From a virus, in IMG/VR virus record IMGVR_UViG_3300010354_000769, positions 1 to 22,031 of that record: a DNA stretch of 22,031 bases; one strand, given 5' to 3'. This document shows, in pieces, positions 1 through 8,592 of this stretch. The notes beneath the pieces were generated by a model. The model was not told the DNA's origin. It ran no database searches and saw only the letters and a program-made list of their open reading frames with translations. The position numbers were made by a program, and so were the translations under genes. Numbering within the stretch: the stretch's first letter is position 1; each line of letters starts with the position of its first letter.

Positions 1-1217
1 AGATAGATATTGACAGTGTTAGTGCCAGTGGTGGTCCTGAGCCAGACACTGAAAGTGTAGGTCGTCCCGCTAGATAGTGTTACGCCCTGAGTGATAAAGC
101 TGTCAGCAGCAGTACTGGTGCCCTGATAGGCGGTGCTGCTGCCATCAGGTGCAGTCAGTGTATACAGCGGGGTCAGGCCAGTCTGTACCCATGTCACGCT
201 CAGGTCCTGTGACCTTAGCAGCAGGTTAGTGGCAGACTTCTCGACCACCAGACCAGCTGTGGCTGCAGCATAGTTACCAACGGTGCCCACCCGTGGCTCG
301 CTCTGCTCTACTTTGTCCACTATGGCATCGCTGACACCAGTCACAGACCTGCTGGCCACCACCACGCTGGCAGGGTCTCGCCTGTACCAGGTCAGCACAG
401 TAATGGGGTCTGACATTCTGTTGTCGTCGTTGCCTACATACCGCCACACAGTGCCTGCCAGATTGATCCCAGTGGCTGTGGCCACCAGTGCCCCAGCTGC
501 GTCCTCGATTCTGATCTCGCTGTTACCTGGGGGAACAAAAAGCCCCATGCTGGGCAGCACCACCCACGTCCCAGCTGTGCTCTCAGTCCTGCTAGCCACC
601 ACTCGTCTGGTATAGCCAGGTGCAGTGCACCGCACATACAGCACAGAGCTGGCAGCTGGCCCATAGACCTGCAGTCGCAGTGGTGTGGGGGCTGTGCCAG
701 GATTCACCACAGTAAATCTGGGGCCAGTGTACTGATAGCTGGCAGCCTGATATGCGTCCCAGCGGGTGGTAATGCCATACTGCTGCCCCACCTGATAGCC
801 GTACAACGCCTCCCACGCCCCTGTCAGGCCAGTTAGGCTGCTGGTGTAGTCTATGCGGCTGCCATAGGCTCTGAGCCTGTCAGGCCGCAGGCCAGTGGTC
901 ATAACAGACAGCCCCAAGCTGCCCACCTGCAGCCTGCTTGGCCTGCCTGCTATCAGCTCCTGTGCCTGTCCCAGACGCTGCCAGCCTTCAGCCATACCGC
1001 CTGCCTGCAGCAGGTAGCCACTAAGTGTGACTTCACGGGGTGGCAGCTGCTGTGGCCCTGGCAGTATCCTCTGCGTCTCGCCAAAGGTCTGCACCACACC
1101 ACCACCAGCAGTGGCTGTGCCGTCTGCCAGACCTGTAGAGCCAGCCCAATTAAACTGAGTGGCCAGGCCGTCATTTAGGTGCAGCCTGCCTAACACTGGC
1201 CCGGTCGGCGTCGTCAT
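1..1217 (-). CDS. Tail protein with C-terminal carbohydrate-binding-like module (3' end beyond window)
   Basis: An open frame starts at ATG 1217-1215, inside the ATGA overlap with the stop of the preceding hub-like gene, and runs without a stop to the left edge (about 405 codons). It continues past the window. The first 150 or so residues resemble a distal-tail or baseplate component in position and in their Gly/Thr/Gln-rich, beta-type composition; I do not recognise a named family there. Residues about 327-405 begin with TNLLLRSQDLS and contain LTAPDGSSTA and TYTFSVWLR. That pattern is typical of the beta-sandwich carbohydrate-binding modules found in phage tail and fibre proteins. The position after the tape measure and hub gene suggests a tail-tip or side-fibre role in host binding. 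I am confident that it is coding and a tail protein, and less sure of the exact role. Confidence 0.75.
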   Translation of the reverse strand, partial: MTTPTGPVLGRLHLNDGLATQFNWAGSTGLADGTATAGGGVVQTFGETQRILPGPQQLPPREVTLSGYLLQAGGMAEGWQRLGQAQELIAGRPSRLQVGSLGLSVMTTGLRPDRLRAYGSRIDYTSSLTGLTGAWEALYGYQVGQQYGITTRWDAYQAASYQYTGPRFTVVNPGTAPTPLRLQVYGPAASSVLYVRCTAPGYTRRVVASRTESTAGTWVVLPSMGLFVPPGNSEIRIEDAAGALVATATGINLAGTVWRYVGNDDNRMSDPITVLTWYRRDPASVVVASRSVTGVSDAIVDKVEQSEPRVGTVGNYAAATAGLVVEKSATNLLLRSQDLSVTWVQTGLTPLYTLTAPDGSSTAYQGTSTAADSFITQGVTLSSGTTYTFSVWLRTTTGTNTVNIY

Positions 1218-3793
1218 GAGTAGTCCACTAGCTCCCAAGTAGCAGTCAGGTCTGTGCCAGCACCACCATCGCTGATGGCCCACACCATCAGTATCCTAGG
1301 CTCGCCAGTGCCATCAGTCACGGCCACTGTGTCACCCAGGCTGATCCTGGGGTCTAGCACACCAGTCAGCCTGTATCTGCCCTGCGGTCGCCACGCCTCG
1401 TCTAGATACAGCTCGGCAAAGTCTCTGCACTCGTCTGCACTGATGCTGTCCAGCTCCAGCACGGTCTGCCTGTGTGCCACGCTGCTCCAGCTGGCACTGT
1501 AGCTGGGCAGGATGCGTCTCAGCAGCCTGTCTGAAGCATACTTAAAGCTGCCACGGTTTAGAGTGCTGCGCTGCCACCACACACTGCCTACCTGCTTATC
1601 GGTGGCCAGAGTGCTCCAGCCAGTAGGTGGTGTGCCACTAGTGTCGCTGCTGAGTGCTGCAGCCCAAGCTGCACTGACATCAGTATTGAGAGTGATCTCG
1701 CTGACCACTGGCGCCACAGCCACACCAGAGCTGTCATCGCTGTAGAAAGTCAGCTCCACTCTCAGCCACGCATTATCGTATGGCTGGCCATAGCCATATC
1801 CACCAGCTGCCAGCTGGGCTATCTCTGACCACGGGATCACAGTGTCCTCTCGGTCATTAAGTGTCCAATAGCCACCACGGACAAAGCCACCACTACTGGT
1901 GCCCCCAATATTGGCACTCAGTCGCACTACCCTGACAGTCAGCAGGCCCACTGACCCAGACACACGAATGTCGGTAAAAAGACGGTTCCCTACAGAGCTG
2001 GGGCTGACTGCCAGCTGAAAAGTGACAGTACTGCCACTGGTGCAGGTGGCTGTGCTGTTTTTTGAGCCATCAAAAAGCCGCTCCGGGTTAGTCCAGCCAG
2101 TGGACAGAATGGGGCCAGACAGGCTGGCCACGTTTCGCTCAGGACCTTTGGCCAGCACCACCACCTGTGTAACTGGCTCGGGCAATGCCTCTAGATCGGC
2201 CTGTAGAATGCCGTCCAGAGTGGCCACAGGCACAGCTGCCTGACTGTAGGCACTAATGCTGATCCTGCCATCAGGCTCATCGTGTAGAAACGCATTGCCT
2301 GGCATGGCCTGCTTGGTCAGCTCTGCAACAACGTCGGCCAGTGCCTTATTAGGCATTATGAAGCCGCCATAAGTGCCCCCAGTAGGTGTGCCCACATAGA
2401 CCCTGCCTGCAGGCACGATCACGTTGTTTAGCAGGTTATAAAACGCACTTTCTATTCTGGCATTGCTGCCCAGAGCAGCAGTCAGGTCCTCTGTAAAGTA
2501 GCGGATCGGGTCACTGACAGTGGCCTGCACTCTCTCTGCTGTCAGGTAGTGCCTGCCCTGTACTGGCACAGCTCTGCCAATACCCTGCACCACCTGAAAG
2601 CTGGTGCGGCTGTACTCGACGCCACCACTGGTAAAAAGCCTGATCCTGCTGCCCTGGCTAGTGCCGCTGGTGCCATTGCCGGGGGTCCATTGCCTTTTCG
2701 TCTCAGCAGTCACTACCCGGATCGGATCACCATTAGCAGGCGCAGCAGTAAAAGCCACTGACAGTGTGATCACACCAGCTGCATCAGTACTGGCAATGGC
2801 TCTGACTTCCTCGGTGCCGTCGGTCTTAGTCCATGCCAGATAGTCAGTGCTGAAGGGGGCTGCTTGCGCTACCACAGCTGCACCACTCTTGTACGGCTCT
2901 GGGTCCTGCACGGTGATCACAGAGCTGGTACAGCCAGCTGCAGCATAGGTCTGAAAAGTATCAGTAATGCTGCGCCTAGGCGTGTCATACCAGTAGGTTT
3001 TACCGTCAGGGATTACCAGCCACGCACTCGTCACACTGCTGCTGTAGGGTATGGCAAAGAATTGCGGCTCCAGCCAGCGCACATAGATGGTGGCAGCAGG
3101 TGCCACCGGGCCAGGGAAAGTCAGAGCCAGCTGCTGGCCATCAGTGGTGGTCACAGTGTAGTCAACGCCATACACATACAGCACAGAAAAGCTGTCAGTG
3201 CTGGCCACCTGTATGCTGGCTGCGACGGTGGCATCTAGGCTGTGCCATGCACCAGGTACACTGCCAGTCCAGCCCACCACAGCTGTAGTGGCCACAGTGG
3301 CATAGCGTCTGACCACATAGCCGCTAAGGTTGCCAGTTAGGCTGGCAGTAGGACCAAAGCGGCTCCAAAAGGTAGGCTCGTACCGCTTGGCCAGCTGCAT
3401 CACGCCATAGCACTCCAGGGTAAGTGTCTGGACTATTCCGCCGTCCTGCAGTGCCTGTGTCTCGGCTATGCTGTCCACTATGCCAGTGAAATATGGCCAC
3501 CGATTACCATCATCGTCCACTAGGTCTATCTGCAGCTGATAGTAGGACAGTGGCTCAGTAGTCTCTGGCAGGGCATTAGCCAGCACCTCTAGGCTGAGGG
3601 TCCACGTTAGCCCGTCAAGCTGGCCAGCACGCTGCCTGCTAACTATGGCTTCAGGGGGCAGCTCATAAAAGACCCAATTGGTGGTACTGGTCATGCTGCC
3701 AGCTGTGTAGACCAGCCTGGCTGACCACTGCATGCTGCCTGTGTCTACGTCCAGCTGTGGCAGATTATTGCCGTTCCTGTCCTGTGTGATCAC
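1214..3793 (-). CDS. Hub-like phage tail protein (859 aa)
   Basis: The frame starts at GTG 3793-3791 in a GTGA overlap with the tape-measure stop and ends in an ATGA overlap with the next tail gene. The N-terminal 140 residues contain WPYFTGIVDSIAE and TLTLECYGVMQLAKR, resembling the opening of siphovirus hub or baseplate proteins, where a tail-tube-like domain is followed by a Cys-Tyr-Gly segment. The last 110 residues (LGDTVAVTDGTGEPRILMVW) look like the closing beta domain of the same proteins. The middle is a long Ser/Thr/Gly/Val-rich beta region. Its place directly after the tape measure is where lambda-like phages encode distal tail and hub proteins. I see no enzymatic motif such as a peptidase or lysozyme. 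The family assignment rests on position and partial resemblance. Confidence 0.7.
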   Translation of the reverse strand: MITQDRNGNNLPQLDVDTGSMQWSARLVYTAGSMTSTTNWVFYELPPEAIVSRQRAGQLDGLTWTLSLEVLANALPETTEPLSYYQLQIDLVDDDGNRWPYFTGIVDSIAETQALQDGGIVQTLTLECYGVMQLAKRYEPTFWSRFGPTASLTGNLSGYVVRRYATVATTAVVGWTGSVPGAWHSLDATVAASIQVASTDSFSVLYVYGVDYTVTTTDGQQLALTFPGPVAPAATIYVRWLEPQFFAIPYSSSVTSAWLVIPDGKTYWYDTPRRSITDTFQTYAAAGCTSSVITVQDPEPYKSGAAVVAQAAPFSTDYLAWTKTDGTEEVRAIASTDAAGVITLSVAFTAAPANGDPIRVVTAETKRQWTPGNGTSGTSQGSRIRLFTSGGVEYSRTSFQVVQGIGRAVPVQGRHYLTAERVQATVSDPIRYFTEDLTAALGSNARIESAFYNLLNNVIVPAGRVYVGTPTGGTYGGFIMPNKALADVVAELTKQAMPGNAFLHDEPDGRISISAYSQAAVPVATLDGILQADLEALPEPVTQVVVLAKGPERNVASLSGPILSTGWTNPERLFDGSKNSTATCTSGSTVTFQLAVSPSSVGNRLFTDIRVSGSVGLLTVRVVRLSANIGGTSSGGFVRGGYWTLNDREDTVIPWSEIAQLAAGGYGYGQPYDNAWLRVELTFYSDDSSGVAVAPVVSEITLNTDVSAAWAAALSSDTSGTPPTGWSTLATDKQVGSVWWQRSTLNRGSFKYASDRLLRRILPSYSASWSSVAHRQTVLELDSISADECRDFAELYLDEAWRPQGRYRLTGVLDPRISLGDTVAVTDGTGEPRILMVWAISDGGAGTDLTATWELVDYS

Positions 3794-6252
3794 ACTGCAG
3801 CCCCTAACGCCCTGCCAGAGCTGACTGCCCTGCTAGACACCATGCTAGGTCTGAAGGAAAAACTGCGGGGCATGAAGGCATATCGGGAGAAGTCCTCTGG
3901 GTTAGTCACAAAGCTATAAAGCGGTCGCTCTGGTGTGGCCCCAGGCACGTCCTGCTCTGGCTTGCTGACACCACCTGCAGGGGCTGTGGCATCCATGCCT
4001 GCTGGCTTGTCTAGCTCCAACGCCAGCCCACGGACCAGATTTAGGACAAAGCCCAAGCTAGCCTCGTTGTCCAGTGTTATGGCAGTGGCTTGCTCCAGCA
4101 GCCTTGCAGCTGTGGCAGTGTCACCAGACCTGGCAGCCTCAGCAATTGCCTTTGTCTGCTCTGGTGTCAGCCTGCTAAAGGCAGCCAGCCCCAGCTGACC
4201 CAGCTGGGTGGCCTGCCCACCAGCCTCTCGCACCAGCTGCTCGCCAGCAGTCAGCCTGGCTCTCTGAAAGCGCGCCTCGGCTTCAGTAATGGCCCCACTT
4301 TTTAGGGCTTCCTCGATGGCCAGCCTGGCACTGGTGGTGCTGACCCCAGCTTGAAACTCTGCGGCCTTCAGCATAGCTGCCCTGACTTCAGCAGCAGTGC
4401 GCTCAGCCTCGCGACGCTCCAGCTCCCTTAGCTGCTCCTGATGCTGCTGCTCGTCATTGATCTGCTGCCTCAGGGCTGCCACTTTCTGTGCATGTTCTTT
4501 TTGGCTCTGGCCAGTCAAGCCACGCCAAAATACCTCGATGCCATTCCTGTGCTGGTCTGCAGCTAGCTGCTCGTCCCTGGCCTGCTGACTCAGCCTGATG
4601 CGTGTCTCGGTGTCCAGACCCTCCATGGCACTACTCATGATCTTGGCAGTGTCCTCGACGTTCTTAATGACACCGCCGATGGCCTCAGCAGCCAGTGCAC
4701 CCAGGGCACCAAACGGACCCAGAAACAGACTGGCTGCATTAATCAGCCCCTTGGTCAGCTCTGCTGTGCCGATCTCTGTGCCACTGACCAGGGCAGACAC
4801 TGCCTGCTTGCTACCGTCCAGCAGTGTGGCAGCAATGCCCTGCATGGCAGTGTCCACAGTCTCAGCCCACCGCTGCTGGGCATCAGACCACTCCACAGAC
4901 CGCATATCTGCTGCAGCCACCTTAGGCACTGGTGGCCCCAGTGTCTCTCGTGACCTGCTGACCCTATCAGCAGCTGCACCTGCAGCAGGTGGCTTAGTGT
5001 CAAAGGTCCCAGCCAGTGTCAGGCCACGCTTCACTGCATCTAGGTCAAACTTTGGCAGCTTGATCTCGGCAAAAGACTGCTTTACATCGACGGCTGTTTT
5101 GCCAGTGGTCTGCAGCTCTGTCCTGAGCCGGGCTACCTCGTCCATGGCAGCCTTAAAGCTGCCACCACCTATAAGGCCGCCAAAAAACGCCCCTACAGTC
5201 CTGGCCCCTGCCTTAAACGCCTCGATCAGCTCAGCCATTTTGCGCACCACAAACAGAATGGCGTCGCTGACCCCACGGAAGCCCAGAGCCATATTGGACA
5301 GCACTGGCTTGGCCACTTCCCAGATCGATTTTAGGACTGGCAGCACGATGCTGGCCACAGACTGACCCAGCAGCAGGGCAGCCTCGGCCAAGCTGGTAAA
5401 ACCTGCCTTCAGATTTTGTGCCCACTCGGTCCTGCCCAGCTTAGTCAGGCTCTCAGTCAGCCCAGCCAGTGCGCCTGGTGCAGCAGCCATAAAGCTGGCC
5501 AGATAACCAGCAGCAGACTGCAGGGCTGGGGCTAGCTGATCGCCTATTGCCTGCGCTGCCTCGCCAGTCTGTGTCTTAAGGGTAGCCAGGCTGCCAGTCA
5601 GACCAGCCTGCAGCTTAGCTGCAGTCTCTGCTGTACGGCCTGCACTGCTCTGCAGTGCCTGCAGGACCTCTAGCTGGCTGCTAGCCCCCTTTGCCTCAGG
5701 CACCATCATGGCCAGTGCTCTGGTCTGGCCAGTCAACGCCTGCGCCACAGTCTGGGCTGCATCAGACAGCTCCATGCCGTTTGCAATGGCAAGGTTAGAG
5801 ATCAGTGGCAGCAGCTGCTCGATGGCCTGTGGCATAGCCCCAAAAGTGGCTAGAGTGGCTTGGGCTGCAGCTATGCTGTCATCGTCAAAAAACGGTTGTG
5901 CGCCAGCCAGCTGTGCACCAGCAGCAGTCAGCTCAGCAATGGCTGCAGCATTGCCACGCATCACGCCCTCTAGCCTGGCCATAGCCCGCTCAGCGTCTAT
6001 GACTTCCTCTACTGGTGCAGTAAAGGCACTGGCCAGCTGCTGCAGCCCCTGCACCACCAGCTGTGCGCCCACGTTGGCTGCAGTAAAGCTGGCAGTCAGT
6101 CTGCCAAAGTCTGACCCTAGCCGCTTAGCAGCCTCACCAGCCTGGCCTGCCTTGCCACCCAGATCAGCTAGGCTGCCACCCAGTGCCTTAATGGCTTCAG
6201 CTGTATTGCCTAGTGCTGCCTCGATCCTTAGACGCAGCTGCACATCAGACAC
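3790..6252 (-). CDS. Tail tape measure protein (820 aa)
   Basis: The start is GTG at 6252, with AGGAG at 6265-6261 eight bases upstream. The start lies just after the stop of the frameshifted chaperone (6257). The protein is Ala/Gln/Leu-rich and mostly helical. Residues 1-260 hold alternating Ala-rich helices. Hydrophobic stretches lie near 290-312, 328-340, 352-363 and 503-529, as is usual for tape measures, which may insert into the host membrane during DNA injection. Residues about 575-635 form a charged coiled coil (EQQHQEQLRELERREAER). The protein sits inside the tail tube and sets its length: at about 1.5 angstrom per helical residue, 820 residues imply a tail of very roughly 120 nm. 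Placement directly after the G/G-T chaperones is diagnostic. Confidence 0.93.
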   Translation of the reverse strand: MSDVQLRLRIEAALGNTAEAIKALGGSLADLGGKAGQAGEAAKRLGSDFGRLTASFTAANVGAQLVVQGLQQLASAFTAPVEEVIDAERAMARLEGVMRGNAAAIAELTAAGAQLAGAQPFFDDDSIAAAQATLATFGAMPQAIEQLLPLISNLAIANGMELSDAAQTVAQALTGQTRALAMMVPEAKGASSQLEVLQALQSSAGRTAETAAKLQAGLTGSLATLKTQTGEAAQAIGDQLAPALQSAAGYLASFMAAAPGALAGLTESLTKLGRTEWAQNLKAGFTSLAEAALLLGQSVASIVLPVLKSIWEVAKPVLSNMALGFRGVSDAILFVVRKMAELIEAFKAGARTVGAFFGGLIGGGSFKAAMDEVARLRTELQTTGKTAVDVKQSFAEIKLPKFDLDAVKRGLTLAGTFDTKPPAAGAAADRVSRSRETLGPPVPKVAAADMRSVEWSDAQQRWAETVDTAMQGIAATLLDGSKQAVSALVSGTEIGTAELTKGLINAASLFLGPFGALGALAAEAIGGVIKNVEDTAKIMSSAMEGLDTETRIRLSQQARDEQLAADQHRNGIEVFWRGLTGQSQKEHAQKVAALRQQINDEQQHQEQLRELERREAERTAAEVRAAMLKAAEFQAGVSTTSARLAIEEALKSGAITEAEARFQRARLTAGEQLVREAGGQATQLGQLGLAAFSRLTPEQTKAIAEAARSGDTATAARLLEQATAITLDNEASLGFVLNLVRGLALELDKPAGMDATAPAGGVSKPEQDVPGATPERPLYSFVTNPEDFSRYAFMPRSFSFRPSMVSSRAVSSGRALGAAV

Positions 6253-6256
6253 TGGG

Positions 6257-6774
6257 CTATCTCCTGATCCTGCTGGCAGCTGTGGCCTTTAGCCGTTCCT
6301 GCTCTGCTTCCATATTACGCAGACGCCACAGCCCATACCACTGGGTCAGCTCTGCACTGCCCATGCTGTCCATCAGCACCTCGGCAGGCATGCCTAGCTT
6401 TTCAGCTAGCTCGTAGACTCCTCGCCAGTCTGGGACTGTGGAAAATCCTCGGCAGCTTCACGCACTGCGCCCTCCCGCAGCCCATTAACCTGCAGCACTT
6501 CCCGGATCAGGACTGACAGCACAGCCTCGGTCCCGTCCACTTCAGCCACACTGGCCCACAGCTGCTCGTCACTGTCAGGCAACAGAGTGCAGTGCTGCAC
6601 CACCCACAGTGCCCAGTCGTCTGACAGCTCCTCGCCCTGCATGCACTCGCGGCGCCACTGCAGCCGCTCTCGCACGCTCATCTCTCTAATGCGCACCTGC
6701 ACACCACCAGGCAGCTCCAGTGGCACTGCTTTAGCTTTCAGTGCGTCTAGGATACTTGCTCTGGTGGTGGTCAT
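6257..6774 (-). CDS. Tail assembly chaperone G-T fusion made by -1 frameshift (172 aa)
   Basis: This is the long product of the same start as the short chaperone (ATG 6774). The -1 frame is open from a TGA that lies just upstream of a TTTT run (6445-6442) as far as the TAG at 6259-6257, and it encodes a protein-like extension. If slippage occurs on the Phe codon at 6444-6442, residues 1-111 of G are joined to 61 further residues, including VYELAEKLGMPAEVLMD, SAELTQWYGLWRL and a charged helix rich in Glu, Arg and Ala. That pattern (LG followed by a polar helix and QWYGLWRL) is typical of the T part of siphovirus tail chaperones. The extended protein would recruit tail-tube subunits to the tape measure during tail assembly and would be absent from the finished virion. 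The slip site is inferred. Confidence 0.75.
6406..6774 (-). CDS. Tail assembly chaperone G (122 aa, unshifted product)
   Basis: The start is ATG at 6774, preceded by an AGGCAGG purine stretch. The gene follows the second tail-tube gene by 11 bases. The protein is small and acidic, with a basic early segment (VQVRIREMSVRERLQWRREC) and an acidic C-terminal half. This is the layout of gpG-like chaperones, which start with a conserved short beta/helix region just after the tail-tube gene. It ends with TAG at 6408-6406. The downstream -1 frame continues as the T extension. Identification rests on position between the tail tube and tape measure, on size, and on the overlapping T frame; direct sequence similarity to named G proteins is weak. 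Confidence 0.8.
   Translation of the reverse strand: MTTTRASILDALKAKAVPLELPGGVQVRIREMSVRERLQWRRECMQGEELSDDWALWVVQHCTLLPDSDEQLWASVAEVDGTEAVLSVLIREVLQVNGLREGAVREAAEDFPQSQTGEESTS
6442..6447 (-). promoter_or_regulatory. Candidate -1 ribosomal frameshift site (GATTTT)
   Basis: On the coding strand the zero-frame codons GAT TTT CCA lie here. The Phe tRNA on TTT can re-pair perfectly with TTT one base upstream, because the run is four T long. The -1 frame has a TGA some 30 bases before this point and stays open afterwards to 6257, so a slip must occur after that TGA and before the zero-frame TAG at 6408. This is the only homopolymer run in that interval which allows clean re-pairing. It is not a canonical X XXY YYZ heptamer, because Asp tRNA on GGA would pair badly, so the exact site is uncertain. 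Confidence 0.5.
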
Positions 6775-6785
6775 TATGCCTGCCT

Positions 6786-7211
6786 TTAGAAAGCGGTCCC
6801 GCTAGTGTCCCTGGTAATAGCACCGCTGACCTGCAGTGTAGCACTGAAACTGGCCACACCATCAAAGGCAGCAGGCCCCTCATAGGCAGTGACCCACATG
6901 CTGCCAGTGTAGAACGGCGCACTAGTGGTGCTGGTGGCAGCACCAGTCGGGTTTAGCTTGAACGTCACAAGATTGCTATTCAGGAACGCATTAGCCAGTG
7001 TCTCGTCAATAGCACCAGAAACAAAGTCGTTTCGGCCTGACAGGCTAATAGAGCCAGTCCTAAGACCCTCAATATAGTCCCTGCTGCCGTCGCCCAGGGT
7101 GGTAGTCTCCAGTGCGTCCTTAGTCAGGGACAGGCTCACATTGGTAATGTAGGCACTGACATCAGTGGTGCCTAGCTTGACTTTGTAAGACTTGCCAGCA
7201 ATAAAAGCCAC
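6786..7211 (-). CDS. Tail tube protein paralogue 2 (141 aa)
   Basis: The start is GTG at 7211, with AAGGGGG about six bases upstream. The gene lies 12 bases after the stop of a longer paralogue. The N-terminus MAFIAGKS, then SLSLTKDALETT and DYIEGLRTGSISLSG, matches the neighbouring 244-residue protein at 32 of 59 aligned positions without gaps (my hand alignment). Later, YTGSMWVTAYEG and FDGVASFSATLQVSG also match. This is the fold pattern of siphovirus major tail (tube) proteins, which polymerise around the tape measure. It lacks the extra C-terminal domain of its paralogue. Its position just before the chaperones is the usual place of the major tail protein, so this compact copy may be the main tube subunit. 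Confidence 0.82.
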   Translation of the reverse strand: MAFIAGKSYKVKLGTTDVSAYITNVSLSLTKDALETTTLGDGSRDYIEGLRTGSISLSGRNDFVSGAIDETLANAFLNSNLVTFKLNPTGAATSTTSAPFYTGSMWVTAYEGPAAFDGVASFSATLQVSGAITRDTSGTAF

Positions 7212-7223
7212 GGTATGCCCCCT

Positions 7224-7958
7224 TTATCGGCTAACGTTGACGTGGAAAAAGCCACCTGCACCCACTGCAGATATTCTGGCCCTGACATACCGGGCAGCAG
7301 TGCCTGCCCAGCTGCTGGTGCCACTGCCCACACCAGTCAGGGTCAGAGTGATCCTCGTCGTGTAGGTCACGGCATCAGGACTATCCTCGATGATCACTGT
7401 GTAGGTGCCACTGGTGTAAAAAGGCATGTGATAAGTGGCAGTCAGGCCATTAGTGCTGGTGGTGGTGTAGTCCCACGCGCCAAAGGTCTGGGTCGCCGTA
7501 TAGGCTGCAGCAGGATAGGGCACAGCAGCCATGGCTCGCTTAAAGCCACCGCTGGCCTGCAGGGCAGCGGCCACAGTGGTCAGGCCATCAAAGGTAGCAC
7601 CAGTCTCGTATGACCCAGCCCAGACACTGGCTGTGTAGCCAAACTGCACCACGCCGCCGCTGTTAGTGTCGCCTGCAGGAAAGATAGACACAGGCTCTGT
7701 GCTGGTGTCTGTAGCCAGAGCTGACAGGATCACATCAGAGCCAGCATTATTCGGGCTGGCAGCTGCAGCTGCATCAAAAAGCCCTGACATGCTGGCATTG
7801 CCGTTGCGCAGCCCCTCAATAAACTCTCTAGAGCTGTCCTGAAAGCAGGTAGTGTCCAGCACATCCTTAGTCAGGCTCACGCTGACCTGCTTTAGCATCC
7901 CGCTCAGGTCATGCTGGCTGACAAAGACTCTGGCAGACTTTCCTGCAGCAAACGCCAT
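7224..7958 (-). CDS. Tail tube protein paralogue 1 with extra C-terminal beta domain (244 aa)
   Basis: The start is ATG at 7958 in a TAATG overlap with the upstream gene. Residues 1-142 or so are homologous to the downstream 141-residue tube protein (shared MAF-AGKS, SLTKD, R-IEGLR-G and FDG motifs). Residues about 150-244 are an added beta-rich domain (TYTVIIEDSPDAVTYTTRIT, then AARYVRARISAVG). It resembles Ig-like or jelly-roll modules displayed on phage tail tubes and capsids. Possible roles are a decorated tube subunit, a tail-terminal or initiator ring, or a protein mixed into the tube. The tail-tube fold is well supported by paralogy and context; which copy forms the bulk of the tube cannot be told from sequence. 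Confidence 0.8.
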   Translation of the reverse strand: MAFAAGKSARVFVSQHDLSGMLKQVSVSLTKDVLDTTCFQDSSREFIEGLRNGNASMSGLFDAAAAASPNNAGSDVILSALATDTSTEPVSIFPAGDTNSGGVVQFGYTASVWAGSYETGATFDGLTTVAAALQASGGFKRAMAAVPYPAAAYTATQTFGAWDYTTTSTNGLTATYHMPFYTSGTYTVIIEDSPDAVTYTTRITLTLTGVGSGTSSWAGTAARYVRARISAVGAGGFFHVNVSR

Positions 7959-8191
7959 TAGAGTGCTCCAGTCTCGTCGTCAGCATCGTCTGCTGCGTCG
8001 GCCTTGTCATCTACCACTGACTCAGTGTTGGTCGCCTTGCTGCCGCCGTCAGGCAGCTCTGCATCGTCGGCCACTACATGGCCATCGTCCAGCAGCCATG
8101 GGGCCACCTCGATCAGCCAGTCAGGCACGCTGTCACCAGGCTGCCACTCAGTGGCAGACTCGTCATGGAAAATCCCGGTCGCCGCCTTCAC
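7958..8191 (-). CDS. Small acidic phage protein with WQPG motif (77 aa)
   Basis: The start is GTG at 8191 in a GTGA overlap with the upstream tail-terminator gene, and the stop overlaps the ATG of the first tube gene. The N-terminal half contains EWQPGDSVPDWLIEVAPWLL. The C-terminal half is very acidic (DDKADAADDADDETGAL), typical of a flexible tail. A second small protein in the window (10155-10358) shares the WQPG, VxD and PWLL pattern, so the two look related. No function is known to me. The position in the neck/tail junction region suggests a minor structural or assembly protein. Confidence 0.75.
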   Translation of the reverse strand: MKAATGIFHDESATEWQPGDSVPDWLIEVAPWLLDDGHVVADDAELPDGGSKATNTESVVDDKADAADDADDETGAL

Positions 8192-8592
8192 GCTATGACC
8201 TCGATGGTAAACTCTGCCCCCAGCAGTGGCACGCCAGCATAATCATAGACGCCCACCTGCTGTGCACTCAATACTCGCGCCAGATTAGCTGCACCACCCA
8301 AGCTGGTGTCGCCCTCAATAGCATCGGCCACACTGGTGCTGGTGCCAGTGCTTAGGTAGGTGTCTAACTTGTCCTGTGCTGCACGGTCTGACGCCTTAGC
8401 CACCAGCACTCTGACCACCAGCTGCACGCTGTCATGTGCCCTGCCCAGACTGCTGCCATAGGTCACGCTAACTGGTGGGGCTACTAGGGCAGCTGGTGGG
8501 GCAAAGGTATCAGGCAGCACGTCATAGGCTCTCAGGCCACTGATGGTGGCCAGCCTGACCTTAATGCCGTCCCTAATGCTGCTGATATTCAC
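8188..8592 (-). CDS. Probable tail terminator / neck protein (134 aa)
   Basis: The start is GTG at 8592 in a GTGA overlap with the gp10-like gene. The protein opens with a helix (NISSIRDGIKVRLATISGL), followed by a Pro-rich strand region, SVQLVVRVLVAKASDRAAQD and SLGGAANLARVLS. This pattern is common in small phage proteins that follow gp10-like genes and are usually annotated as tail terminator or minor tail proteins. Such proteins cap the tail tube and join it to the head. Position (after connector and gp10, before tail tube) and length agree. The name is a context-based inference. Confidence 0.7.
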   Translation of the reverse strand: MNISSIRDGIKVRLATISGLRAYDVLPDTFAPPAALVAPPVSVTYGSSLGRAHDSVQLVVRVLVAKASDRAAQDKLDTYLSTGTSTSVADAIEGDTSLGGAANLARVLSAQQVGVYDYAGVPLLGAEFTIEVIA

